Below the pieces are notes generated by a model. That model was not told where the DNA came from. It ran no database searches and saw only the letters and a list, made by a program, of their open reading frames with translations. Shown one piece after another: positions 23,947-35,986 of a stretch of 58,257 nt of DNA. Position 1 is the stretch's first letter, and each line of letters starts with the position of its first letter. Location of the stretch: the NCBI RefSeq assembly GCF_000002865.3, contig NW_001865051.1:927808-986064 (forward strand), written 5' to 3'. Source of the DNA: Monosiga brevicollis MX1. Taxonomy: Eukaryota; Opisthokonta; Choanoflagellata; Craspedida; Salpingoecidae. The position numbers and the translations under genes are program-made.

Positions 23947-26900
23947 ATGCAAGGTCTTTGCCTGTCGGCAGGCCACGCGCTGCCCTATGTTCTCGCCATG
24001 GCTTTCATGCTAAGCACAACCTCTACTAATGCGCAGGCTACGCCTGCATCAACAACAGCCACGGCTGCCGGCTTCTCCACAACCAACGCCTCTGCCCAAT
24101 CGACTCTTACTATTGGCCTGGTCAACAACTGTAAGCCCCCAAGCCTCACCACACTACAGTTGCACTATTGTCCAACCCCGCACTCCCCTCATGTTGGTCA
24201 CCTTGTCTTAACCTTTAGATGAATATGCCCAGGCTCGTAAAGAAATGGAGGCCACTTTTCGCCTGCTGGATGTCGAGCCAGAGTTTGTAGTTGGGACGGC
24301 CCGTGAGATTCGTGAACTCGCCCGCATTAGCAAAATCGACCTGGCGTACTCCTCGAGCTCTTTTTTCGCCTGTCTTGCTGCCGAGTATGATGCGACCCCG
24401 GTGGCCAGCGTTGTTCTTCGTCAGAATGGTACGTGCCAGCTAAGGATGAGAGAGTCTTTGTCAATGATTGCGACCACTTTCAGGCTTTCATGGAAGCTGA
24501 CTATCTCATAATTTGGATCTTTTGGCTGGAGTAGGCATCGATGTATCAAGATCTGGCGGTGTCATGTTTGCCGCCTCCAACAACAGTGCCGTGAAGACTA
24601 TGGACGACTTTGCGGGCAAAATATTGGCTGCTATTGGTCGTGACTCTCTCCTGGGGTTTCAAGCCCAACGCCAAGAACTCCTTCGCAATGATTACAACGT
24701 CTACGACCTCTTTCCACAGGTATCCTCCATGTGGCATGAGACAAACACATCACATTTCATTGCCATGCTCGATCACGTAACAATCCAATCTTATGCTTGC
24801 TTGTGGTTTTGACAACCAGGTCATTTACACGGGTGATGCGGAACAAGTGGTGTGGGAAGTGTTGAACGGTGTGGCCGACGTCGGCTTTGTCAAAAGCGGT
24901 GTGATTGAAAGTAAGTTTGAGTTTCCGATGGCAAGAATTGCAACATAGCATTCACCTCTGACAACGGCGCACTGTACGGTGCCTCAGGCATGATCAAGCG
25001 AGGGCTTGTCTACGATCCCGACATCCACTTTATCAACGAATATAATCATCGATTGCGCAACGGCGATGCTTATCCTTTCCGCTGCTCCACCGATCTCTAT
25101 GGCGGTTAGAACTTTGAGCACCTGTGCCTGAGCGACAATCACCAAAGACTTGTAGCTCACTCTCGCCTTTGCCATTGTAATCACCGCTCCTCCTAGAATG
25201 GGTTCTGTCCTCGATCGGTGAACTTTCTGAGCTGGTGCGAAAGACTGATGACATCGCACAAATACACGGGCATGGCATTGGCCGACCATTTCATCATTCT
25301 CATAGCCCTTGTCCATTTCCTATCCTCTAGGTGATTCACACCGCAGTGGCACAGCTTCTGGAGTTTGATAACACAGATTTCGTCCGAGTCGGCTTACCTA
25401 GCATCAGCTATTTTCGCCCCCCTCTGGCCTACATCAATACGCTTGATTTGCTGGTCAGTCGACGAGTAACGTGGTCCACACTATTTTTTTGTTCTTCTTG
25501 TTCACACGTATTTGACACGCACGTGCGCCACCCCGGCAGGAGGACCTGACAATTATGATCGACGATGGCGTCAGCAAGAGTTGCGACAGTTTGAGCTCCG
25601 ACATCGAGGACGTTGTTTGCGCTTTTGGTTGGGCCCAGGCCGCTGACGTTTCATGCCAGAGCTCCACCAAGTACACGTGCCCTGATCGTGGTGACATCAA
25701 CTACTCTTGCGTCTGTGAGCCTTGTGTCAAAGTCTGCAGCTCGGATGAGGTGTATACCCCCAACGGGAACTGCCGGTGCAAAGCGGGATTTGTTCGCTTA
25801 GGCTCCACGTGCCAGCCCATGGGCGTCTTCATTGCCGAGCTGTTGGTGCCATTGGTGTTTCTCGTGGTGCTGCTGGTTGCGTATCTAATGCATCGGCAGC
25901 GCCTGAAAGCCGATGGGATCTGGCAGATCGAAGCCCACGAGCTCGTCTTGGAACAGCCCACCGAGGTTCTCGGCTCTGGCTCGTTTGGTGTTGTGCTGGC
26001 TGCCAAGTTGCGCGGGCAGAGGGTGGCGGTTAAACGTGCCTACGTCAACAAGCGTCAAAAATACCGGACGGATAGCAAGGCCCCTGACAGCATGATCAAG
26101 GGCAGTGCGAACAACGCATTGGGTCTTCCCTTCCGCTCGCATCGTCACACAAGCAAGGGCAAACATCGCACAACCCGGCATCATGTGCGCAACGTCTTCG
26201 TGGAGGCTGAAGCTATTGCTGAAAAGGTTGCCAGCTCCAGCCATGGCTCTACCTTTCAATCAGGTCGCGTCACCACCATGTCTACTCGTCCATGGTACCA
26301 ACGCATGTTTGGTCCTTCCGCCGAGACCTTAGCACGTCGCCAATTGTTTCGTGAGATGCGCCTTCTGAGTCGGATGCAACACGATAACATTTGCCGAATG
26401 ATGGGCGCCGTGATTGAGTCTGGCATGGAACCCCTCATGGTTTTGTACGTTACTGTTGCTGACTCGCGCGCTTGTGACAAGTGGAAAGAGGGGAAGGACC
26501 TGCTGTTTCACCTGCTCATGCCGCCTGCTTACCGGTCTGTCGTTAGGGAGTATATGGAGATGGGGTCTTTGTACAGCATGCTCCACAATGAAGCCATGGA
26601 TCTGGACGACGAATTCCGTTACAACGCTGTCCACGATATTACCAGTGGAATGCGTTACTTGCACAACGCCGACCTCATTCATGGAGACTTGAAGGCGCTG
26701 GTGAGAAAAGTTGTGCCATGAGCTCGCGCTCTTGATTGCCATGACATAACCACCTCTAATTCCAATTTTGTTCTTGCGCCGGCAGAATTGCTTGGTTGAC
26801 AGCAAATTCCACGTCAAAGTATCCGATTTTGGCATGGCAGGTTTTGCCTCCGAGCACAGCCAGCGCGGCGGCACCCTCGCGTGGATGGCACCAGGTGAGT

Positions 26901-28535
26901 TTGCTGTCAAGGATGCGATCAGCGGACCTGAAGACGCCTGTTCTCACATGGCCCATCATTGACAGAATTGTTGCAGGGGGACGTGACCTCGTTTGCGAGT
27001 GATGTCTATAGCTTTGGCGTCGTCATGTTTGAGATTTTTGCCCGTGAGGACCCATATGAAGACACCGACTTTGACTCAGAGACCCTTGCTCAGAATGTTG
27101 TGCGCCGAAAACTTCGCCCATCGGCACCATCAAATATGCCCCCGGAGTTTAGCGTCTTGATGAACGTATGTTTGCACGCGCGTCGACGGCTGGAATCACT
27201 GGACACTGGATATATTTGCGGTACACACGCGCTCATCTTTTACACCAATGCATCAATAGGAATCCTTGGCTGCAGACCCTGACACACGACCCACGTTTGT
27301 GGAATTGTTGCGGCGCATTGAGCCCCTCGAAGGCAAGATGAAGATCAATGCGCGCAAGGGCAATGCTATGCTGCAAGACAACGCCCTGTTGGAACAAGTC
27401 TTCCCCAAACACATTGCCACGGCCCTCCGCGAGGGCCGAACTATCGGTACGCGTCCTTGCTTCTTTCGCAGCACATGCTGACGAAGGCGTGCCCTCAGAG
27501 CATGACAAGCATCTCAACCCCACACACATTCACCTCACTGAGTCTTTTCGCTTTTCTGTTCCGTTCCTTTGCACAGAGCCGGAGCACCATGCCGAGGTGA
27601 CCATCTTCTTCTCGGACATTTGTGGCTTTACGGACATGAGCGCTACCCTGGAGCCGGTGCAGGTGTCCAACATGCTGGATCGCCTGTACACGGTGTTTGA
27701 CAAGCTGTGCGACAAGCACGGACTGTACAAGATTGAGACGATTGGGGACGCGTACATGTGCGTGGGCAACCTGTTTACGCCTCAGCCGGATCATGCGGCG
27801 CGTGTGGCGCGGTTTGCGATGGATGCGCTGGCGGGGGCCAATGCGATTCCGATTCTGGAGGACGAGCCGGATGGCGACCACATTGACATTCGTGTGGGCT
27901 TCCACAGCGGACCTGTTGTGAGCAACGTGGTGGGGACGTTGACGCCGCGATTCTGTCTGTTTGGATCGACAGTGAATTGTGCATCGCGGATGGAGAGCAA
28001 CAGTGTGCGGAACTGCATTCACATGTCACCGGAGGCGGCAGCGCTGGTGCAGAAGCAAGATGTGTCGCTGAACGTGATTCGTCGTGACCCTGTTGTGACG
28101 ATCAAGGGCCTGGGCAAGATGCAGACGTATTGGTTGGGGCATGCACCGTCTACTCAAGAGGCCGAGGCGGCGAAACCGGCACGGAAGTCACTTTTGAGCG
28201 TGGCTTCGCGTCGTAGTTCGCGTCGTGCTTCCATGCTTCAGGATACCAACGCAGCCGCATCCGTCCGGGCTCGCATCCCTGAAACGCCTCATGTCATCTT
28301 CGATGAAGTGGCCGTGGACATGGATGCGGGGTGGCAGGATGAGGATGAGGCTCTTGCTAGGTCCAACACTGCTTCGGAAACGAACACCGATGACGGCGAA
28401 ACGCAACTGTCCTCTCTATCTGAGTCGGCCACAACCGTTAGCATTATGCCTGATGAACCCAAGCTGAACCTGACTCAGCTTGCCCCTGTCTCCGCAGACC
28501 AAAACGTCAAAGTCATGGGTGACTCAGCTGTTTAG
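23947..28535 (+). CDS. Receptor guanylyl cyclase D (reference copy)
   Basis: Thirteen exons: 23947-24130, 24219-24428, 24535-24719, 24820-24910, 24988-25104, 25197-25234, 25331-25453, 25540-26444, 26547-26700, 26786-26894, 26966-27165, 27260-27446, 27577-28535; 1,153 residues with frame kept throughout. Leader peptide about 1-34; PhnD/TtrS-like binding domain about 55-320 (GGVMFA, DSLLGFQAQRQEL, VVWEVLNGVADVGFV, PFRCSTDLYG); Cys-rich stalk about 330-408; membrane helix about 410-432; kinase about 450-775 with GSGSFG, Lys481, Asp665 in HGDLK, Asn670 and DFG at 683-685; a basic, Ser-rich insert of about 90 residues between strand 3 and helix C; cyclase about 836-1030 with both metal aspartates and the Glu/Cys pair for GTP. 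The tail has SSRRASM (a PKA/PKG-type site) and VIFDEVAVDM and ends DSAV. By family knowledge it makes cGMP on ligand binding; ligand and kinase substrate are unknown. Intron 12 is almost identical to that of receptor E. Confidence 0.95.
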
Positions 28536-29913
28536 GACGTGATCGTGACGAGAATTTTGCATTGCTGCCACGTATGTCTTTAGGAGAAACGGCGTGACAG
28601 ATTTCGCTTTTTTCGTGTTACACGACGATGTAAATGTGTGTCTTTGTACCTTAAGAGAGACCTGGGTCTCGGCTCTTCAATGCAGGCCATTACGAGTTGA
28701 TGGACAATTATTTAGACGTATGATGAATGTTATCTCGAGGCTGGCATGCCATCGCGCACTGTTATCAACTTGCGTTCCTTAGATCAGGGAAAAGCGAGGT
28801 TCGACCACTTTCTATTGAATCATGTTAAACATGTTTCTTTTTGTTGAAGCCACGAGGTTTGGCACGCCTCCTGCCTCGTCTGCAAATGCAAGAAAAGACC
28901 CCTAAATGAAAGAGGGTCTCGCAAAACAGGGTCGTGTGTGCTGTTGGCGGCTGTTGTGGCAGGCAATCATGAGTTGACGTGCTTGTTCTGCCCCAATCAT
29001 CAAGAAGGGTGCGGCCTGGTAACCCAGCCGCGTCGCTTGGGTGGTCAGAAGACCAGATGCCAGCCTTCTGGCTGGTGGTTGGGTTCGCTGGTCAATCGTG
29101 TCAGGCACAACGAGGCACCAGCCCGCTGCACCAGCCATGGCCGTCATGTCATGGCTTCTGCCCGATCGCCTTTTGGTTACATTGAACTTGGTTGTGCTTG
29201 AACAAGCGTCCGGTCCAATTGCTTTCATCACAAGCATGAGATGATGCCCATCAGACTTGAACACCCGTCTATTCTGCCGAAGTGGAAGACAGCCAAGTCA
29301 TGAAGAGACAACAGAATCCCATTCACAACAAAATCGTTATGTGTATGAGTATTTGTGGCATTTGAGTGTGTGTCTGTGTGTGAGTGTGGGTGTGGTTTTA
29401 CGCTGACAATACGAAATCAAAGTTCGTGTCCTAGTTCAGAAGAAAAAAGGATGCTTTTCGTTGAATCATGAAGGTGTGAGCCGAAGTCAGAAAGTGATGT
29501 AAGCACTGTCCCAACACTCAATCTTGGATTGGGGCGATCTCGCAGGGTCCGCTCAACAACCCCTGTCAATTTGACATGCGAGTCAGTTGCATCGTGAACA
29601 CAAACTCTCGCATCGCATGGTATGACATCGCATAGCGTGGCATGGCATGGCATGGCATGGCATGAACATCAACAAAAACGGCTCGTCCCTGGGTTTCAAA
29701 TCATAACAACGTGTGCCTCGTTGTTGCTGAGCGCCACTGGTTGTCAATTGTCTCCCTGAAAAAAAGGCATTTTTATCCTCGACTCGGTGGACACAACACC
29801 TTGCCACTCTCAACTTGCAAGCTGGTTGCTCCTGCTGCTTGGCAAAGGACTGCGCACCCGATCTTTTGATCAAGGCTGCTTTCTGTTCGGTAACCGCAGC
29901 ATCGACCAGCGCT
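28536..29913. other. Intergenic region between receptors D and E
   Basis: About 1.4 kb without a recognisable gene. It holds a short TG-rich tract near 29365-29395 and five tandem copies of ggcat around 29638-29662. A GGCATTTTT string at 29766-29774 lies 148 bases before the start of receptor E. The longest open frames (minus strand, about 29583-30215) overlap exons of receptor E and are shadows. Confidence 0.55.
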
Positions 29914-32900
29914 ATGCTGGCCCGCATTGCCCTGGTGGTGATCGTGGCAACAGCCATTGTAGCTGCCCAAAATTCAACCGTCACCACGACCATGGCACCG
30001 GTGACAAAGCAGCCTTTTCGCCTCGGTCTGCTTGATAACTGTAAGTCTTGCCCCAAGCACAATGCCACGATCATTTGAAATTTCTCGCCTTGCACCTCGC
30101 GCCTCACCGGGGTCTTGTCCCGCGTTCCATAGATGCGCGCACGCGTGCTGTCGAGGAAATGAAAGTCACCATGGAGTTGCTGGGCCTCGACGTTGATATC
30201 ATCGTCGCGCCACACGCTACCATCCGAGACCTCGCCCGCATTGGCAAGCTAGACGCCACCTACACACCCAGCGATCTGTTCGTGTGCATGGCCACCGAGT
30301 ATGGTGTCACTCCTTTGGCAGGCGTCGTGCGCCGCCTCAACGGTCCGTTTGCGGGAGGACTCTTCTTTGCAAACTCAGATGATTCTCTTCACTAGGGTTC
30401 ACCCCTTGCATGCCATGATCGCCACTGACACAGATGTGGATGTGGCCTATTCGGGTGGCGTCATGTTTACCTCTATTCACAGCAGTGTCAAGAGCATTGA
30501 CGACTTCAAAGGCAGGGTCTTGGCTGCCATCGGGCGCGATTCGCTTCTCGGGTTTCAAGCTCAACGCCATGAGCTCTGGAAGCAAGGCCTCAACGTCTAT
30601 GAGCTGTTCCCCCAGGTACACACCTTGGCTGGAAGATAGGATTTCTTGACAATATTAGGGGTGGCACTCGCCCTGCTGAGCTTTGACTCAAAGTTTAATC
30701 TTCTTGTTTTATTTTTAGGTCATTTACACCGGCGATGCCGAACAAGTCGTTTGGGAGGTTCTCAACGGCACTGCGGACGTGGGATTTGTCACAAGTGGCG
30801 TGATCGATGGTATGTTAGCCACTGGTAGACTCGCCCAAACTGAAAAAGCCCAGGAGCCTGCTCGAAAAACCTACTTTTGATGAAACCTTCTGGTTGCACA
30901 GCCATGGTAAAGCAGGGTCTTGTGTTCACGCCAGACATCAACTTTCTCAACGAGTACAACCATCGTTTTGCTAGTGGCGAAGCTTACCCTTTTCGTTGCT
31001 CCACGGGTCTATTTGGTGGTAAGCACAGAACGTCTTTGCGCTGAAATCTTCTTGTGGTTGTATCAACTTGACCTGCACCTTACCAATGCATATCTACTGC
31101 TCATCCTAGAATGGGTCTTGGCGTCCGTGGGTAACTTGCCCGAGCAGGCAAGTACAGGCGTGTGGCCTCGTCTTTGAGCATGTGTGCACCTCAGAACCAG
31201 CCCTTGAAGCCAGCATCTCTGACCGGCCTTGTTGGATGTGAGTAGCTGGTTCACACCGCAGTGTCGGATCTTTTCGAGTTTAACGCAAGTCATTTCGAAG
31301 CGCTCGGCTTGAACGGAATTAGCTATTTCCGCCCACCCCTCGCGTACATCAATACGCTGGGCTTGCTGGTGAGGTCTTGGCCATGTCTTTGGCTTTGTTC
31401 TTGTTGTCTCGATAACCAAAGCGTTGATAAGACAAACACACTGGTCGATCAGCCATAGTGTTCTCACAATGCACACGTACTGTGGATACCTCCTTGGCAG
31501 GAGGATTTGACAATCATGGTCGAGGATGAGTCATACCAAAAAAGCTGCGAAAAAATGAGCTCGAGCACGGCAGACGTGGTCTGCGCGTTTGGTTGGACTC
31601 AAGCCAAAGACGTTTCCTGTGACACCACAAGCCTGTACTCCTGCCCTGAGCGCGAGGGTTTCAACTACACTTGTGTTTGTGAACCTTGTGTCCAGATTTG
31701 TCCCTCCGACGAAACCTACACCATGGACGGAACGTGCCGTTGCAAAACCGGCTTCGTGCGAGTCGGCGCCTCTTGTTTCGAGCTTGGCGTCTTCATTGTG
31801 CAAGTCATTGTTCCCATTGCACTGCTGGTGGGTCTTTTGATTGTGTATCTTCTCTACCGCCAGCGCCTCAAAGCCGACGGCATTTGGCAAGTTGATCCCA
31901 GTGAGCTGGTCATTGAACAGCCAGCTGAGGTCTTGGGTTCAGGATCCTTTGGTGTTGTGCTGGCTGCCAAGCTCCGCGGGCAAATGGTGGCTGTCAAGCG
32001 TGCTTATGTCAGCAAGCACGGCAAGTTTCGAACCTCCAGCAAGACCACCGAAAGCATCATGAAGAGTGGTACCAATAACGCGTATGGCTTGCCCTTTCGC
32101 TCCCACCGACAACAAACGGGCAAAAGCAAGGAGCGCACGGCCCGGCAACTCGTGCGCAACGTGTTTGCAGAAGCCGAGGCCGTGGCCGAAAAGCTTGGAA
32201 GCACCCACGGCTCGACCAATCGATCGGGCCGGGCAACGACCATGTCTCGACGCCCTTGGTATGAGCGTTTGTTCGGCCCTTCTGCTGAGACGCGCGCTCG
32301 GCGCCAGCTCTTTCGTGAGATGCGCTTGCTGAGCCGCATGCAGCATGACAACATTTGTCGCATGATGGGCGCCGTTGTCGAGTCGGGCATGGAGCCTTTG
32401 ATGATTCTGTACGTGCTAAGGACCGCGTGGGGGATGGGGTTGAAGCCATTCCTGTTTGCAATCTCATATGCTTGGCGCGTGCTGTTGTGGCAGGGAGTAC
32501 ATGGAAATGGGCTCACTATACAGCATGCTTCACAACGAGGCCATGGATCTGGACGATGACTTTCGCTACAACGCACTTCATGACATTACCAGTGGAATGC
32601 GATATCTGCACAACGCAGATCTTATTCACGGCGATTTGAAGGCTTTGGTAAGTGCGTGCCACCTCGACTCTTGTTTGAGGGCATAGACGAAGGCTCACGA
32701 CCAGAACACACCGCAGAATTGCTTGGTGGACAGCAAATTCCACGTCAAAGTGTCCGACTTTGGCATGGCAGGCTTCGCCTCGGAGCATAGCCAGCGCGGC
32801 GGCACACTTTCATGGATGGCACCCGGTCAGTAGCTCGACTTTTTTTCCGCTTCTCGCTTCAGAATTGCGGTATAGCGCTTCCGGCTGATATAAATAAATA

Positions 32901-34456
32901 CGTGCGCATGCGGTATATATGCAGAGCTGCTCCAGGGCGGCATTACCACCTTTGAAAGTGATGTTTACAGCTTTGGCATCGTCATGTTTGAGATTTTTGC
33001 TCGCGAAGATCCCTATGAGGATGTGGAGTATGACACACAGATGCTTGTGCAAAACATCGTGCGCCGAAAGCTACGCCCAACGCCACCTTCCAGCATGCCT
33101 CCGGAGTTTGCGGTCCTCATGAATGTAGGTTTGCAAGAGGTCTTCCTTCGAATGCCATGTTCTTGATCTTAGCCTGGCACTGGCATGATCTCACCCCTCT
33201 GTTGAATTCGTAGGAGGCATTGGCTTCCGACCCAGACACCCGGCCCACCTTTATCGAGCTGATGCGTCGCATTGAACCTCTCGAGGGCAAGATGAAGGTC
33301 AATGCGCGCAAGGGTGCCTTTCAGGACAACGCCCTGTTGGAACAAGTCTTCCCCAAACACATTGCCACGGCCCTCCGCGAGGGCCGAACTATCGGTACGC
33401 GCCCTTGCTTCTTTCGCAGCACATGCTGACGAAGGCGTGCCCTCAGAGCATGACAAGCATCTCGACCCCACACACATTCACCTCACTGAGTCTTTTCGCT
33501 TTTCTGTTCCGTTCCTTTGCACAGAGCCGGAGCACCATGCCGAGGTGACCATCTTCTTCTCGGACATTTGTGGCTTTACGGACATGAGCGCTACCCTGGA
33601 GCCGGTGCAGGTGTCCAACATGCTGGATCGCCTGTACACGGTGTTTGACAAGCTGTGCGACAAGCACGGACTGTACAAGATTGAGACGATTGGGGACGCG
33701 TACATGTGCGTGGGCAACCTGTTTACGCCCCAGCCGGATCATGCGGCGCGTGTGGCGCGGTTTGCGATGGATGCGCTGGCGGGGGCCAATGCGATTCCGA
33801 TCCTGGAGGACGAGCCGGATGGCGACCACATTGACATTCGTGTGGGCTTCCACAGCGGGCCCGTTGTGAGCAATGTGGTGGGGACGCTGACGCCGCGATT
33901 CTGTCTGTTTGGATCCACTGTGAACTGTGCGTCGCGGATGGAGAGCAACAGCGTGCGGAACTGCATTCACATGTCACCGGAGGCGGCGGCGCTGGTGCAG
34001 AAGCAGGATGTGTCGCTGAACGTGATTCGTCGTGATCCTGTTGTGACGATCAAGGGCCTGGGCAAGATGCAGACGTACTGGCTAGGACATGCACCGCCGA
34101 GTGAAGCAAGCATGGAAGTGCCAGTGAATCGCAAATCGCGCAAGTCACAATTCAGTGTGGCTTCGATGCGCAGTCTGGCCTCGGTTCCCAACTCGCGCAG
34201 GCCTTCAAACATTCGGGATTTGGTGGTCCCTCCTTCGCCCATGGCCCCGCAGGTTATGTTTGACAGCGTGGCTGTGGATATTATTTCCGACGAGCCTTTG
34301 GTGAAGGAACAACAACATCTCATCGGCTCACCCCTTTCCAAATCAGCTGTGACGCTCAAGATTGATGACGATAGCAGCTGCGCCAAGTCGACGGATACGG
34401 ACCTCACCGCAGCTAGCGTGGTGGATATTGAGCTCGTTATGGACAGCAGCGTCTAG
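29914..34456 (+). CDS. Receptor guanylyl cyclase E
   Basis: Thirteen exons: 29914-30040, 30133-30342, 30434-30615, 30719-30809, 30902-31018, 31110-31147, 31246-31368, 31501-32408, 32494-32647, 32717-32825, 32925-33124, 33214-33394, 33525-34456; 1,123 residues. The ATG at 29914 opens a clean leader (MLARIALVVIVATAIVAAQ); an in-frame ATG at 29815 would bury it and match no other copy. Domain order is as in receptor D: PhnD/TtrS-like ectodomain, Cys-rich stalk, membrane helix (FIVQVIVPIALLVGLLIVYL), kinase (GSGSFG, VAVK, HGDLKALN, DFG) and guanylyl cyclase with all catalytic residues. Intron 6 uses a GC donor (gcaagt). Intron 12 (130 bases) differs from that of receptor D at only two positions. 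The tail has SVASMRS and VMFDSVAVDI and ends DSSV. Confidence 0.94.
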
Positions 34457-35865
34457 CGTAAGATTTTTCAATTTCTTCAGAACCATGTCATCAACGGTCC
34501 AATTGGGGTTCTGTTGAAATGTTGGGACGCCCTGCCAAAAGAGTCCTTGAGGACCAAAGAGCGCCCCCCGCTCACCCTGTTTTATCCAATGTCAATATCA
34601 TCCGAGGCAAAGGACCTCTCACATTTTGCAAACCTGACTGATTGAATTGACGCCTTCGAACTCCTCAACAATGGACCCAACCCAATTGCGATTCCTGCCC
34701 AACCATAGCTGCGCGCCGTTTGCTTTCGAACCCAACCCAAGTGTGGTGCAGGTGTGCCTCTTTTTATCGCTCTGACAGGCTGCCCATGGCAACTTCCGTA
34801 CTCAGCCAACCTTGAGGCCCTGAGCCGCCAGACCAACCATTCCCGGGTAGAAAAGAGACGATCATCATTCGCTTGCCTCTTCGATACTCTTGAGTGCCCA
34901 CAACGGTCCTGGCTTGCATTGGCAGCCGAAGGCAGAGAAGGAGGTAGGAGGAGGAGGGACAAGGAGAGCCAATGCTAACTGGCGAGGGAGGGGACAAGGC
35001 AGGCATGATATGATGCCCCCCCCCCTCCCTCCAATGCCTTCTGAAATACACGCAACGAACAGTAAAATCGGATTGAATTGCACCTTCTGCTGTTTTGTTA
35101 ATCGAACCAAAGGTAGTTTATGCATGTAAACTTCAAGTTTAAGTTGTGACAACCAAAACTCTTGCATGATGACAATGTCGATTCCGACGAAAACAGCGTG
35201 ACCGACCGACTATCTTGCGTGTTTGTCCCCAACGCCATGTCTTGGGGTACACACCGCGTTGGGTGTGAGTAAGGTCGAGTGAGGACGTCGTGGGTGAGTT
35301 CACAACATTCATTCCAATGTTTGATGCAAGCTTAACTCAATATTCACGCATGTTGCATGACCTTGACAACACTGCTGACGGTCATCCTGTCCGCTCAAAG
35401 TACTTTGTACCGTTTTTCTCTCTTTCTTTTACGTAATTTGACCCAACCCTGTCCGCGTTATGTCCGGAGACATCAACCCATCATGCAAGTACATGTACAG
35501 GGCAGGGCCATGATGTTGGGGGGGCTGGTGCCCATGATGGGGGCTGGTCGGGCTGGGTGATGTTGAAGCGGAGAGCCGGGGGGCGGAGGGGGGGAGCGAA
35601 GCGAAAGCGGGGTTTACTGATCATTGTGGGCTTGCGCAAAAAGGTTCGATTCGTCCTGTGTCAGTGAGTTGGTTTTCAGCGAACCCCTCCCAGCGTCGTG
35701 GTGGTATGTTTGGCTAGTTCGAATCACCCCTTCCTGCCCCACAATGAGCTGGGCAGTAAGAAGCCCCTCGCCCGCACCGCACCCTGAGATCTTGGCTGTT
35801 GGCCGCGCCCGCGTTCAACATCGGGCATTTTTCTCCATCGCGCCCTTCCTCTCAGAACAACTACA

Positions 35866-35911
<46 letters not shown>

Positions 35912-35986
35912 CTATTACTTCTACAACGACAACAACAACACGCTTCTCTCTCGCCGCCGTTTCTTCATCTTGCGTGAACCGGGGCT
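34457..35986. other. Intergenic region between receptors E and F
   Basis: About 1.5 kb with no gene recognised. It holds C and G homopolymers (about 35013-35026 and 35516-35524), a CTA trinucleotide run at about 35868-35911 close to receptor F, and a GGCATTTTT string at 35824-35832. Two tRNA T-loop-like strings (near 35644 and 35718) have no surrounding cloverleaf. Confidence 0.55.
35868..35911. repeat. CTA trinucleotide microsatellite
   Basis: About 14 copies of cta, roughly 75 bases before the start codon of receptor F, so probably in its 5' untranslated region or core promoter. Length changes here could affect expression; this is an inference. Confidence 0.9.

Noticed and set aside
29815-29913. 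Upstream in-frame ATG for receptor E
   Set aside because: It adds 33 Cys-rich residues before the leader peptide; the other five copies start directly at the leader, so 29914 was chosen.
35640-35735. tRNA T-loop-like strings (ggttcgattc, agttcgaatc)
   Set aside because: No acceptor, D or anticodon stems can be formed around them.
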